From the IMG/VR virus record IMGVR_UViG_3300009159_004080, positions 1-59,697 of that record: a stretch of DNA of 59,697 bases; one strand, given 5' to 3'. The DNA is from a virus. Of the stretch, positions 26,143-34,614 are shown piece by piece (position 1 is the stretch's first letter; every line of letters starts with the position of its first letter). Made by a program: the position numbers and the translations under genes. The notes under the pieces were generated by a model. It had not been told where the DNA came from. It worked only from the letters and a program-made list of their open reading frames with translations, and searched no databases.

Positions 26143-27099
26143 TTAAATTTCTTTTGGCAACAACATATCTAATAAATTATCTATCGTAATGACCATATAT
26201 GATTTATCATCATTATAAAAATCATTGTTGCACAATTCATTATAACCTGGTAAATTTTCAAATCCCATGAATTTTGGTCTAATTTCCATATCAGGCCAAA
26301 TTTTATATAGTATAAATGATTTAATTGAATGTATGTTCATCCATCCATGTGGCCCCATTAGCGCCTTTTCATATTTGATCCAATGTTGTATATCAGCATC
26401 TAATAACCAAGCTAGTAACAATTCCGGGGTATAGCAAAAGAATCTGGTAAGGTTAATTGATTCCCTAGCTGATAATTCATATGCCGATAATGCCGAACCT
26501 GAGAAAGATTTTCCTGCGTATACTCCGTATTGAATTGGGCCTGGCTGATTGTACTTTCTATATGCATCGATAACCAGGTCTCCATTGCCAGTAACACAAT
26601 AATAATCGTCACAAAATTGTTCGATCATCATAATTATATTGAGAAACACCATGGAAACTTTATAGTATGGCTCAGCGGGATTATTTGTCAACCGTATCTC
26701 TTTTAATCTAGTTATCAAATCAATAAAATTAATGTCTATAGTGTGTACTGTAAGGTTATATTTTTTAATAAATGACATCGCATATACGGTGTCATGTTCA
26801 TTTATAATTTTACCATCATGTGTGATATTTGTGGTAGCTACTTCAAATGGTACCCCGGCTTCCAAGAATGATCTTGCCGTTACTTCCGAGTCTACCCCAC
26901 CAGATAAGAATAATAGAATTGGTTTGTCAGCAGCCTCACCGATCAATCTAGCCGACCTAATGCACTCAGTTTTGAAAGATGTTGGAATGTAATCTGCTTG
27001 CCCAAATTCTACCCATAGTTGTTTGTCTTTATCGTTAAAATTATAAACACCATCGCCCCATCCAAATTTTAGATGATTGTTGTGTGAAAATATCGGCAT
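26143..27099 (-). CDS. Asparagine-synthase-like PP-loop protein, second copy
   Basis: A 318-residue paralogue of the gene at 13243-14160. Both begin with an FxHNNHL segment, carry SGGxDSE (ILLFLSGGVDSEVTA here) and share CYTPELLLAWLLD-type residues near 225. No glutaminase domain. It lies next to a run of oxygenase-like genes, as the first copy lies close to two others, so amidation or adenylation and hydroxylation may be linked steps. Confidence 0.65.
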   Translation of the reverse strand: MPIFSHNNHLKFGWGDGVYNFNDKDKQLWVEFGQADYIPTSFKTECIRSARLIGEAADKPILLFLSGGVDSEVTARSFLEAGVPFEVATTNITHDGKIINEHDTVYAMSFIKKYNLTVHTIDINFIDLITRLKEIRLTNNPAEPYYKVSMVFLNIIMMIEQFCDDYYCVTGNGDLVIDAYRKYNQPGPIQYGVYAGKSFSGSALSAYELSARESINLTRFFCYTPELLLAWLLDADIQHWIKYEKALMGPHGWMNIHSIKSFILYKIWPDMEIRPKFMGFENLPGYNELCNNDFYNDDKSYMVITIDNLLDMLLPKEI

Positions 27100-27122
27100 A
27101 CTATAATTTCCTTTTTGTTTTC

Positions 27123-27130
27123 TATTTATA
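27123..27130 (-). promoter_or_regulatory. T4-late-type promoter octamer
   Basis: TATAAATA, 23 bases upstream of the PP-loop gene start and overlapping the end of the preceding gene. Confidence 0.5.
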
Positions 27131-27761
27131 ATGCTGTTATTTCGTCTAATGTTTTATCTAACGCCACTGTAACTATTAATCTAGGTTGTCCACTTGTATA
27201 GATTGTGTGAGCGCAGTCGGTGCGCACAAACGCACTAGGAGTTAGCAGATTTGTAACTTCTTCTGAGGGTTTACCTAAAAATTCCCATCGTTCATCAGGT
27301 GTAGTTCCAGGTATGGCTTTACTTACATAAGACTTTCCTGTGATAGTGGTAAAAGGATGATTAATTAATCGCTCATCTCCCCATCGCATTGTATCCCACC
27401 ATACCATGTTATCCTCTGGGTTTCCTAAGACCATTACATTGAACCTAGATTTAATTTTAAAAATATTACCATTGTTAAATTTCGCATCAATGTGTGGATT
27501 ACCCTTGACTACTTCTCTTGTGTTGCTGAGAAATACATTTATGCCATAGTAGCTAGTATCACAATTATATCCTAATAAAAAAGACCTTAATTCTCTACCG
27601 GGTAAACTTGCTTGCCATTCTGCTTGACTTTTGGGATCACTTTGTGTGATATCTAGATCATGAAAAAAGATATCATTATACCTATGCTGATATCTATGTA
27701 ATATCCAAGTTATTGCTGCGTTGCTGAACTTAAATTCTGTTTTGTGATAAAAATTACTCAT
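27126..27761 (-). CDS. Fe(II)/2-oxoglutarate oxygenase-like protein
   Basis: The start at 27761 overlaps the upstream stop (ATGA) with GGAAAA before it; the longest frame would need a TTG. The 211-residue protein has NPHIDAKF (HxD) in mid-sequence and DCAHTIYTSGQPRLIVTVAL near the end, giving the distal His and the 2-oxoglutarate Arg. The first of six consecutive oxygenase-like genes. Substrate unknown. Confidence 0.55.
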   Translation of the reverse strand: MSNFYHKTEFKFSNAAITWILHRYQHRYNDIFFHDLDITQSDPKSQAEWQASLPGRELRSFLLGYNCDTSYYGINVFLSNTREVVKGNPHIDAKFNNGNIFKIKSRFNVMVLGNPEDNMVWWDTMRWGDERLINHPFTTITGKSYVSKAIPGTTPDERWEFLGKPSEEVTNLLTPSAFVRTDCAHTIYTSGQPRLIVTVALDKTLDEITAL

Positions 27762-28357
27762 TTTTTCCAATAGGCGCTGAGGTCTTCTGGCATGGTATGA
27801 ATAGACCGATCCATTAGTAAATTGATATTATCATAACTATCATTGCCAGTCCACGGCGCACCTAATGCTAATGTAACTTTGACTTCGTTGGAAGTGTTAA
27901 TCATGCCATGCGGCCAACCACCATCCATAATAAATGATCCTTCAATATTAGGAGCATGGACATTTCCTTTATCTGTTATGAAGTAAAGAGTGTCGGTTCT
28001 GCCTTGTAATACAATTCTAAATTTATGTTGTCTAGTGTTTAATTCATGTGGATCACAATCTATGTGTTCATAGTTTGAAAAATTTGATTGTGTAATCAAA
28101 GCCATAACTCTAGCCTTAGTGCCCAACCAGGGAAACACACAGTCATCAAACCAATCCATAATAATCTTAGGAGCATGATCATTCCATTTGAATTCTCCAG
28201 GAATGCTGTTAGATGCTATCATGCCGCCTTTGCTCATAAGTGGAATCATTAGGGTATTACGGTAGTCATCCCAAAAGCTAAATTTTTTAGGAATAGCTAG
28301 AATTTCCGCGGCAGCAGTAATTTTATCCAATACTGGAAAATTTACTTCAGCAAACAT
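27758..28357 (-). CDS. Aspartyl/asparaginyl hydroxylase-like protein with Lys at the 2OG site
   Basis: The start at 28357 (MFAEVNF) is preferred; a GTG four codons earlier is possible. Residues include YEHIDCD (HxD), GGWPHGMINTSNEV (distal His) and then KVTLAL, where relatives usually have Arg for the 2-oxoglutarate carboxylate. The Lys could still bind it or mark altered chemistry. About 199 residues. Confidence 0.55.
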   Translation of the reverse strand: MFAEVNFPVLDKITAAAEILAIPKKFSFWDDYRNTLMIPLMSKGGMIASNSIPGEFKWNDHAPKIIMDWFDDCVFPWLGTKARVMALITQSNFSNYEHIDCDPHELNTRQHKFRIVLQGRTDTLYFITDKGNVHAPNIEGSFIMDGGWPHGMINTSNEVKVTLALGAPWTGNDSYDNINLLMDRSIHTMPEDLSAYWKK

Positions 28358-28368
28358 TATGTTATCCA

Positions 28369-28956
28369 CTAGTCTTTTCCACTGGTTAATAATAAATGAA
28401 CTCGATACTTGGATGAATCGTTATAAAATGCGTGCTCAATGGCATTTGGATTTAAATACCAAACCTTTTCATCAGCCGCCATATGTAATTTGTATTTCTC
28501 TTCACCCTTGTTTAGTATCCAATAACACTCTTCATTGGTAATCAGTGGAATATGGTATCTTGATGTAGTATGAGTATCACGATGTGGAGCCAATGCTCTT
28601 CCTGCCCCGATACAATTTATCTGGCAACGCCCTTGGAATGTTCCCTCGTGTTGTGTATAAATGTCCTTGATCACTTGCCCTATGTACAAATCTTCTGTTT
28701 CGGATAATAGTTCAATGAAATCAGTTTCATCAATTCCTATTTGTTTAAGTGCGTGGTGTGAAGCCGAATAATTTTCCCATCTAGCTGTACCCGTTAGCCC
28801 AGGTAAATGTGTGAGATTAATGGCAAAGTGCGACGTATCATTGTAGACTATACTTAATCTATGCAATAGTACATCAAAGCTATTATCTAATTTTTCCCGG
28901 TCTATAGTATAATTTATGGGATAACAATACGGTGCTAGTGAGTCAACGGTATTCAT
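28369..28956 (-). CDS. Aspartyl/asparaginyl hydroxylase-like oxygenase
   Basis: A 195-residue protein with APHRDTHTTSRYHIPL (HxD), NAIEHAFYND (distal His) and SKYRVHLLLT (Arg). All three sites are intact, so it should be an active Fe(II)/2-oxoglutarate enzyme. A TATAAATA octamer sits at 28962-28969, immediately before the ATG. Divergent from the plus-strand oxygenases that start at 29000. Confidence 0.65.
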   Translation of the reverse strand: MNTVDSLAPYCYPINYTIDREKLDNSFDVLLHRLSIVYNDTSHFAINLTHLPGLTGTARWENYSASHHALKQIGIDETDFIELLSETEDLYIGQVIKDIYTQHEGTFQGRCQINCIGAGRALAPHRDTHTTSRYHIPLITNEECYWILNKGEEKYKLHMAADEKVWYLNPNAIEHAFYNDSSKYRVHLLLTSGKD

Positions 28957-28961
28957 GTTGA

Positions 28962-28969
28962 TATTTATA
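28962..28969 (-). promoter_or_regulatory. T4-late-type promoter octamer
   Basis: TATAAATA six bases upstream of the ATG at 28956, which would make a very short leader. Confidence 0.45.
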
Positions 28970-28987
28970 TTTAATATTTTGACATAT

Positions 28988-28995
28988 AATAAATA
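28988..28995 (+). promoter_or_regulatory. Late-type octamer variant, plus strand
   Basis: AATAAATA five bases before the ATG at 29000; one base from TATAAATA. Forms a divergent pair with the octamer at 28962. Confidence 0.35.
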
Positions 28996-28999
28996 CCAT

Positions 29000-29566
29000 A
29001 TGAGACATTATAAGCCAATAACTGGGCTCAATATTCCTGTAGCACAAATTTTAGATATTATTACACTGGGTAATCCAGAGCTTGAACGAGTCGAGCCGTT
29101 AGATAAGCCCACTCAAGAAATAATAGCTAAAATGCTAAACATTGACCCAACCAGATGCGAGGGTTATAAGATAATGCTGGTATATATTCCGGCCGGCAAA
29201 AAATTATGGATACATTCAGATAAACCAACTGAAACTATGGATCGTAACAAATTGGCACAAGCTGTATTTTTGCCATTAACCAGTTGCAAAAATTTATATT
29301 GGTCTTGGTTTGAGTGTATAGATCCTTCGAAAATATTTTATCATGGGCAAGGCAACAAGTGGCAAACCGTACCAATGCTACCATATGATGCCGCTAAAGA
29401 AATAGAAACAGTTGCCGCAGATAACGCTATGGTAACCGACATTGCAACATGGCATTCTTTAAGAAATGAAAGTGATACTCCGGCAATTGCTTTGAGTTTC
29501 AGGTTAGTGCCCTGGAGTTGGGAAGAATTTTCTACTTGTGTAGACTTACCTCCTATTAATTTATGA
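29000..29566 (+). CDS. Fe(II)/2-oxoglutarate oxygenase-like protein
   Basis: The start at 29000 (MRHYKPI) is chosen over a frame 15 codons longer that would cross the divergent promoter region. The 188-residue protein has KLWIHSDKPTE (HxD), IATWHSLRNES (distal His) and IALSFRLVPW (Arg). First of three plus-strand oxygenases followed by an SGNH gene; overlaps the next by 4 bases. Confidence 0.55.
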   Translation: MRHYKPITGLNIPVAQILDIITLGNPELERVEPLDKPTQEIIAKMLNIDPTRCEGYKIMLVYIPAGKKLWIHSDKPTETMDRNKLAQAVFLPLTSCKNLYWSWFECIDPSKIFYHGQGNKWQTVPMLPYDAAKEIETVAADNAMVTDIATWHSLRNESDTPAIALSFRLVPWSWEEFSTCVDLPPINL

Positions 29567-30099
29567 AATATTACAAATATCTAGATATAGATTGTTCCAA
29601 AGTCAGTCCTAAGTTAGCACAATATATTCTCGACAATTCTGAATCAATATTAGCATCGCATCAAAATTCTGCATGGAAATCCGTAGATACACAAGATGTG
29701 TTGTATAAGGTGCCCGAACTCGACGAAATGGTTGCTCCTTTGGATATTACTATAAAATATCTTGCATTTTTTGTCACCAACACACAGTATGGTACAATAC
29801 ATATTGATCACGATATGCAATCTAACTGTAGAATAAATATTCCAGTAATGAATTGCGAAAATAGTGAGACTAGGTTTTTTACAGTAAGTGAAGAACCGGT
29901 TAAGGTATTACAAAAAAACGGAATACCATTATTAAAATTGAATCCGTTAGCCTGCTTACAAGTTGATAAATTCGAGCTTACTAGACCTGTCGTGTTTAGA
30001 AATGATCAACCGCATCAAGTTGTTAGTTATAATGAAATACAACCACGTGTATCGTGTACAATTGGGTTTCATGAAAATCTAGAATTTTTATTTGAATAA
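29563..30099 (+). CDS. Fe(II)/2-oxoglutarate oxygenase-like protein
   Basis: A 178-residue protein with GTIHIDHDMQ (HxD), NDQPHQVVSYN (distal His) and QPRVSCTIGF (Arg), in the order of the double-stranded beta-helix fold. ATGA-coupled to the gene before it. Substrate unknown. Confidence 0.55.
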   Translation: MKYYKYLDIDCSKVSPKLAQYILDNSESILASHQNSAWKSVDTQDVLYKVPELDEMVAPLDITIKYLAFFVTNTQYGTIHIDHDMQSNCRINIPVMNCENSETRFFTVSEEPVKVLQKNGIPLLKLNPLACLQVDKFELTRPVVFRNDQPHQVVSYNEIQPRVSCTIGFHENLEFLFE

Positions 30100-30100
30100 T

Positions 30101-30667
30101 ATGACAAAATATTGTGTTGATCTTGATTTACCTATACCATTGTTTAAATCTACATTGGCTCCGTTTGAATTTTTAAAAGAAAACAATAAAAATTTATCTA
30201 GACATTACCAACTTGACAGAGATCTGTTAAGTGATGATATCATTGCATTTTTTGCGGACCATGGATTTATAGTTACGTTTGTTGATATTTTTTACCGACC
30301 TGCAGGAGTAGGTAGTCGCATACACAGTGATACAGAAAAACGTGGTGATTATGCCAAGTTAAATTGGGTGTATGGCGGAGAAGGAAGTATCATGAATTGG
30401 TATACGCCCAACCAAAATGAAATGGGTATTACCGATGAAACAGTTGTTTCAACTTATGCTGTGTATTATAAGCCAGAAGAGGTTACATTAGCGCACAGTC
30501 AAATAATAGGAACTCCCACTCTTGTGCAGGTAGGTGTACCACATAGTGTTGACAATAATGTCATTGCTGACAGGTATTGTGTCAGCATAGCTTATAACTA
30601 TACGGAACCTAGAAATCGTCCTACTTTTAATGAATCATATGAAATTTTTAAAAATTACGTTAGATAA
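30101..30667 (+). CDS. Fe(II)/2-oxoglutarate oxygenase-like protein
   Basis: The start at 30101 (MTKYCVD) is the first ATG; the frame opens at a TTG three codons earlier. The 188-residue protein has SRIHSDTEKRG (HxD), VGVPHSVDN (distal His) and ADRYCVSIAY (Arg). The third of the plus-strand trio. Confidence 0.55.
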   Translation: MTKYCVDLDLPIPLFKSTLAPFEFLKENNKNLSRHYQLDRDLLSDDIIAFFADHGFIVTFVDIFYRPAGVGSRIHSDTEKRGDYAKLNWVYGGEGSIMNWYTPNQNEMGITDETVVSTYAVYYKPEEVTLAHSQIIGTPTLVQVGVPHSVDNNVIADRYCVSIAYNYTEPRNRPTFNESYEIFKNYVR

Positions 30668-30682
30668 TCAGGGAAATACTTT

Positions 30683-31459
30683 ATGTTTACTAAACTTGTG
30701 ATAGTAGGTGATAGTTATTGTGCTGAGAGATATCAAGACACCGATTGGCCTTTATTTTTAGCAAATAAATTAAAAGTACCGTTGTATGGATCGGGATATG
30801 GAGGAAGACCATGGTGGACTACTCGACGTTGGTTGATTGAAAACTCCTCGTTGCTTGATAAACAAACATTAGTTATCGTATGCCATACAAATTATAGTAG
30901 ACTGCCTTCTATTTTGGATTTTCCTATTAATCCAGGATTGTTACGGTCAGAAATTAATTCTGACAAATCAGATATAAAGCACCTTGAGCCAACAGGAAAA
31001 TTACACAGGCTGGTTAAAGATTTTTATGAATCTGATTTATATGTAGTTGACTTTTATAAATGGGCAAAAGCACAATGGTTGACAGAATTAAACGTCATGT
31101 CAGAAAATTTTTATCGGTTAATTCATATAAATTGCTTTGATGATTACGATCATGTGCCCGACCGTAATTCATGTGCTATACAGATTTCTGAAGAGTTGAC
31201 TTCATTATATAAAGCATCGCAGAAAGAACTTATCCCACATACCGGCGACCCATCTAATGGCAATTACGGTCCAGATATGAGACGGAATCACTTTAGAGAA
31301 CACAATAATATAAAACTAGGTGAAGGCATTGCTGATATAATCAGCAAGTCAAATTATGAAGTTATAAACTATCTTAATAATGTAGACGAATGGGATTTCA
31401 CTCCTGTGGAATTTATTCCATCTGTACCGCCTACTAAATGGAAGATGCCATGGCAATAA
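30683..31459 (+). CDS. SGNH-like hydrolase
   Basis: A 258-residue protein beginning FTKLVIVGDSYCAE, with GDS as block I, followed by GSGYGGRPWW (oxyanion Gly region) and LVIVCHTNYSR (block III Asn-like). NHFREHNNIKLGEG may provide the terminal His. GGGAAA before the ATG acts as ribosome site. It follows three oxygenase genes and, like the SGNH gene at 441, could remove or transfer an acyl group in the same pathway. Confidence 0.55.
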   Translation: MFTKLVIVGDSYCAERYQDTDWPLFLANKLKVPLYGSGYGGRPWWTTRRWLIENSSLLDKQTLVIVCHTNYSRLPSILDFPINPGLLRSEINSDKSDIKHLEPTGKLHRLVKDFYESDLYVVDFYKWAKAQWLTELNVMSENFYRLIHINCFDDYDHVPDRNSCAIQISEELTSLYKASQKELIPHTGDPSNGNYGPDMRRNHFREHNNIKLGEGIADIISKSNYEVINYLNNVDEWDFTPVEFIPSVPPTKWKMPWQ

Positions 31460-31471
31460 GTACAGCCGTTT

Positions 31472-32092
31472 TTATATAGTACCAGGATCAGTTAATCCTA
31501 ACTGTGAAAATCCCCAGGCTCGCTCGTTGCACCCGTTGCATTTATGGCAACGACCTACTTTAAACTTGTTACAAGTATGTGTAATGTAAAATAGGTCTTC
31601 TTGTTTGCATTGTATGACTAGATCTATTATATGTGTTTTGTTTAGATCTTTAAGTGGTGTTTTAAATCTTTTAGTTTCTTTAGCTTCGGGAGGAGTCCAT
31701 CCTACCATATGTGCAGGCTGTTGTTCAATTACGCCACAATACGTTAGGTCAAACCCAAGATCATATGCGTGTAATACACCTGACTTGACTTGCCGATCAT
31801 CTGGTAGTGAAGGATTTCCAACTATAATAGCATCCTGCTTGATTAAGTTAAATTTCTCATTCATGTTTGCCACTACTAGCTTACTAAAGTATTCAGATCC
31901 TTCTGAACGCATAATAGATATAGGCCGTATGTCATGCCTATAACCTGTGTCTTTATTTTCCTGCAACATTAAGTAATACAGTATAGCACTATCTATGCCG
32001 CCACTGATAAGGACTGCTATCTTAGTTCTTTCTTCTGGAAGTTTTAATTTAAGGGTACGTTGGTTACCAACGGGGCCGCACGTTATAATCAT
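31472..32092 (-). CDS. queC: QueC-like 7-cyano-7-deazaguanine synthase
   Basis: A 206-residue PP-loop enzyme: ISGGIDSA at 29-36 is the pyrophosphate loop and the C-terminal HTCNKFKVGRCHKC followed by NGCNER supplies the four-Cys zinc site of QueC. QueC converts 7-carboxy-7-deazaguanine to preQ0 with ATP and ammonia. QueE (51268) and QueD (59260) are in the same window but far away. Phages use this pathway to make preQ0-derived bases in DNA or to feed queuosine tRNA modification. Confidence 0.7.
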   Translation of the reverse strand: MIITCGPVGNQRTLKLKLPEERTKIAVLISGGIDSAILYYLMLQENKDTGYRHDIRPISIMRSEGSEYFSKLVVANMNEKFNLIKQDAIIVGNPSLPDDRQVKSGVLHAYDLGFDLTYCGVIEQQPAHMVGWTPPEAKETKRFKTPLKDLNKTHIIDLVIQCKQEDLFYITHTCNKFKVGRCHKCNGCNERAWGFSQLGLTDPGTI

Positions 32093-32097
32093 AATTT

Positions 32098-32105
32098 TAT
32101 TTATA
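32098..32105 (-). promoter_or_regulatory. T4-late-type promoter octamer
   Basis: TATAAATA on the minus strand five bases upstream of the QueC ATG. Confidence 0.5.
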
Positions 32106-32106
32106 A

Positions 32107-32712
32107 CTATGCCGTGGGCCCGTTACCATTTTTAAAACCAACTGCACCACCTTCTTCTTCAATTCGTTTGACAACATCTTCAAACAAGATTGGGGCAAAG
32201 TCTGTCTGCTCAACACAAACACAGTGGTACCTGGTATCAATCTCTGATTCACTGTAAACAATCTCACCAGTGGGGTAATTAATACCCTTCGCCCGCATAA
32301 CACGATTGGAATGAAGATGACCGTGGATGTTAACACCAAAACGACCAAGGCTTGATTCATGTAGGGGAATATGACTAAGAATCATTCCGTTAAGTACATG
32401 GTACGCCCGAAGCTCACGAAAGTGTTCACGGTATTCGTCATCACGGAAGATATCGTGATTGCCACGAATAAGAACCTTGTCACCATTGAGACGCCGCATA
32501 ATACCAAGTGCCTTTCGGTTAATAACCACATCACCAAGATGATATACTTTGTCATTTGGACGAACAGTATCGTTCCAACGCTTAACCATTTCTTCATCCA
32601 TTTCCTCTGCGGTATCCCATGGACGAAGCTTGGTCTCACCGTCACTACGCATGAAACGGCATACACCTGCGTGTCCAAAGTGCGTGTCGCTTACCAGAAA
32701 TACTCCAGGCAT
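32107..32712 (-). CDS. Calcineurin-like metallophosphoesterase
   Basis: A 201-residue protein with all five blocks in order: LVSDTHFGH (DxH), YHLGDVV (GDxx), IRGNHD (GNHD), ILSHIPLH and NIHGHLHS (GHxH). These bind two metal ions and hydrolyse phosphomono- or diesters. The substrate could be a nucleotide, RNA terminus or phosphoprotein. GGAG precedes the ATG and a promoter lies 24 bases upstream. Confidence 0.8.
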   Translation of the reverse strand: MPGVFLVSDTHFGHAGVCRFMRSDGETKLRPWDTAEEMDEEMVKRWNDTVRPNDKVYHLGDVVINRKALGIMRRLNGDKVLIRGNHDIFRDDEYREHFRELRAYHVLNGMILSHIPLHESSLGRFGVNIHGHLHSNRVMRAKGINYPTGEIVYSESEIDTRYHCVCVEQTDFAPILFEDVVKRIEEEGGAVGFKNGNGPTA

Positions 32713-32735
32713 ATCGTTCTCCTATCTAAAAATAT

Positions 32736-32764
32736 ATTATAACATAAGTCAAATAAAATAGCAA
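32736..32764 (-). promoter_or_regulatory. Candidate sigma70 promoter for the phosphoesterase
   Basis: TTGCTA, 17 bp, TATAAT upstream of the ATG at 32712; the -10 box is perfect and the -35 partial. Confidence 0.5.
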
Positions 32765-32787
32765 TCAAAGTTTGTTGAACTAGTGAA

Positions 32788-33738
32788 TTATTGTGGGTTT
32801 TTTGTACTATTTTTGCGATTAAGATAATCATCAACTGCTTTGTACACCAATGTACCATAGCGTTTTAAAAGTGTACGCTCTTGATAGTTATTTCTATCTC
32901 TGAAATAATCACCAAGATAGTTTTGTAAATTTGCCATTGTAGCTGTATCAGCTTTGGCATCTGGCATATTTAATTTATTATCTTTGATAAATTTTGCTGC
33001 GGCTTGGTTAGCAAACGCCGTCATTTCTTGTGGACTAGCTCGAAATATTCTATAGTTTTCGGGATTATCAAGTGCTCCTGGTGTGTCTACCATTTTCGTA
33101 AATTCTTTCTTATTGGGTACTTCTTTTGTCTTTATATAACTGCCGTAATCGGTACCACTATCAGGTACGCCCTTGGATATTTGTGGCATATGCTGTCGAG
33201 CATGAACTAGTTCATGTATAAAGGTACTAGCGCAATTGTCAAGCACCGGAATAGGGGTATCAAACAAAGTTTTTTTAAAAGTGTTTATAATCTTTTTTGC
33301 AGTTTTTGTATAATCAAACGGGTCGCCGACTCTATTGGCCACCACTGCTTTTGTCCATCTAGCCCAAATCGGGTTTGCTATTCCATTAATATACGCAATG
33401 TTTAATCTGACTTCCAACAAGTAACATTCACCGTTGGCATCGGCTAACGGTTCAAAAATAACGTCAGATACCGGCACTTTCATTTTATTGACAGCTAGCT
33501 TTTTTAATTCTTTCTCGCACTGATCTTTTATCAATCCTGCCAGTTCAACTGCTTGTCTTACCGAACCAAATGTTTTTGTCTGTGCTATATCTGCTTTCAT
33601 CGCCGGGGTAATAGCCACTGTGGCCAGGGCAGTACATGCAGTCAAAATACCTTTTTTCATGGCATTTTCGGCATCATCAATATATCTAGTGTAGTTGATA
33701 GCCTCATCAACAGTTTGTTCTATCTCATATAATCTCAT
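32788..33738 (-). CDS. Putative zinc metallopeptidase
   Basis: A 316-residue protein with an HELVHARQH motif (HExxH plus further His) just past mid-sequence, the likely zinc site. The N-terminus MRLYEIEQTVDEA resembles the leaders of several marine phage proteins, including the gene just upstream. It could process a phage or host protein. The stop of the upstream gene overlaps the ATG. Confidence 0.55.
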   Translation of the reverse strand: MRLYEIEQTVDEAINYTRYIDDAENAMKKGILTACTALATVAITPAMKADIAQTKTFGSVRQAVELAGLIKDQCEKELKKLAVNKMKVPVSDVIFEPLADANGECYLLEVRLNIAYINGIANPIWARWTKAVVANRVGDPFDYTKTAKKIINTFKKTLFDTPIPVLDNCASTFIHELVHARQHMPQISKGVPDSGTDYGSYIKTKEVPNKKEFTKMVDTPGALDNPENYRIFRASPQEMTAFANQAAAKFIKDNKLNMPDAKADTATMANLQNYLGDYFRDRNNYQERTLLKRYGTLVYKAVDDYLNRKNSTKNPQ

Positions 33739-34436
33739 GATGGTTTATATTCACCTAAGTCAATAATTTGTTGTCCTGGCCTAGGGTAATGTTTAGCGAT
33801 AATAGTCTGCGGATTTAGTTGTCTATATTCTTCTATATTGTCAATCACATATTTCATTACTGGCCACGCTTTTTCACCCCCAGTAACTTTGTATTGTGGC
33901 AATGTCTTGTCATCTATGTTGTTCACATACCACACATTTTTGAATGTGCCATGTTTTGGTTTTTGTTCAGGCTGTCTATGCTCTGGTGCAGTACCTTTTT
34001 CCATGGCAAATAAGTATCCACCACGAGCCATGGCATCTTGGTACTTGGGATCTTTTATTATATCATCATGCGGAACTACATGCCACCCTAAATCTGGAGT
34101 TATTCGTTTAATTAATGTGTCATAGGCTCTAGCACGGCTTTTTTCGTTTGCTGTTAATGTAATAGTATGTAATTTGGGATTATTGAATACAAACTCTGTT
34201 ATTCCTTGTATAACTGTGGCAAATATTTGATCTGCGTTTCCGAGCCCAGTTATTCTAAATTCACGATCCACATTAAAAGCTATGTCAACATATCCAGTGG
34301 CTTCAGGCGTAAAATGTATTTCTATCTCACGCCCAGACGGTAATTTAGACCTAGCAATACTAGGATTAACCCAAGTTATAGGTTGGGCAAGTTTTTTGTC
34401 AATTAGCTCTGATAGGAATTCTGTTGCTCTCATAGC
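33735..34436 (-). CDS. Uncharacterised phage protein with MRATEFL N-terminus
   Basis: The start at 34436 (MRATEFLSEL) is chosen: longer frames run into tRNA-Met, the MRxxEF opening is a frequent phage N-terminus, and a CATAAATA octamer is placed just upstream. The 233-residue protein has one clear core (REIEIHFTPEATGYVDIAFNV, then a DQIFATVIQGITEFV helix) and a Pro/Lys-rich linker. Function unknown; it may be a virion-associated protein. Confidence 0.5.
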   Translation of the reverse strand, partial: AMRATEFLSELIDKKLAQPITWVNPSIARSKLPSGREIEIHFTPEATGYVDIAFNVDREFRITGLGNADQIFATVIQGITEFVFNNPKLHTITLTANEKSRARAYDTLIKRITPDLGWHVVPHDDIIKDPKYQDAMARGGYLFAMEKGTAPEHRQPEQKPKHGTFKNVWYVNNIDDKTLPQYKVTGGEKAWPVMKYVIDNIEEYRQLNPQTIIAKHYPRPGQQIIDLGEYKPS

Positions 34437-34438
34437 TT

Positions 34439-34446
34439 TATTTATG
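34439..34446 (-). promoter_or_regulatory. Late-type promoter octamer (CATAAATA)
   Basis: CATAAATA two bases before the chosen ATG at 34436, one base from the T4 late consensus. If it is the true promoter the message is leaderless, or the octamer is coincidental. Confidence 0.3.
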
Positions 34447-34458
34447 TGCTGCATTGTT

Positions 34459-34535
34459 TGGTAGCGAAGAGTGGATTCGAACCACCGACCTTGTGAATAT
34501 GAGTCACCTGCTCTAACCAACTGAGCTACATCGCC
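34459..34535 (-). tRNA. tRNA-Met (CAT)
   Basis: 77 nt with CCA; loop CTCATAT gives anticodon CAT; canonical T-loop TTCGAAT. One mismatch in the acceptor stem. It resembles elongator Met more than Ile2. Confidence 0.85.
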
Positions 34536-34536
34536 A

Positions 34537-34612
34537 TGGTCCGGCCAGCAGGAATCGAACCCACAATAAGGGAGTAGAAATCCCTAGTTATATCCATTTA
34601 ACTATGGCCGGA
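34537..34612 (-). tRNA. tRNA-Arg (TCT)
   Basis: 76 nt with CCA, acceptor TCCGGCC/GGCCGGA, anticodon stem AGGGA/TCCCT, loop TTTCTAC. Confidence 0.92.
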
Positions 34613-34614
34613 TT

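Noticed and set aside
32107-32761. Several frames of 70-123 codons on both strands over the phosphoesterase
   Set aside because: They are shadows; only the 201-residue frame carries the metallophosphoesterase motifs in order.
33735-34520. Longer form of the MRATEFL protein
   Set aside because: It would run through tRNA-Met; the N-terminal residues are tRNA sequence.
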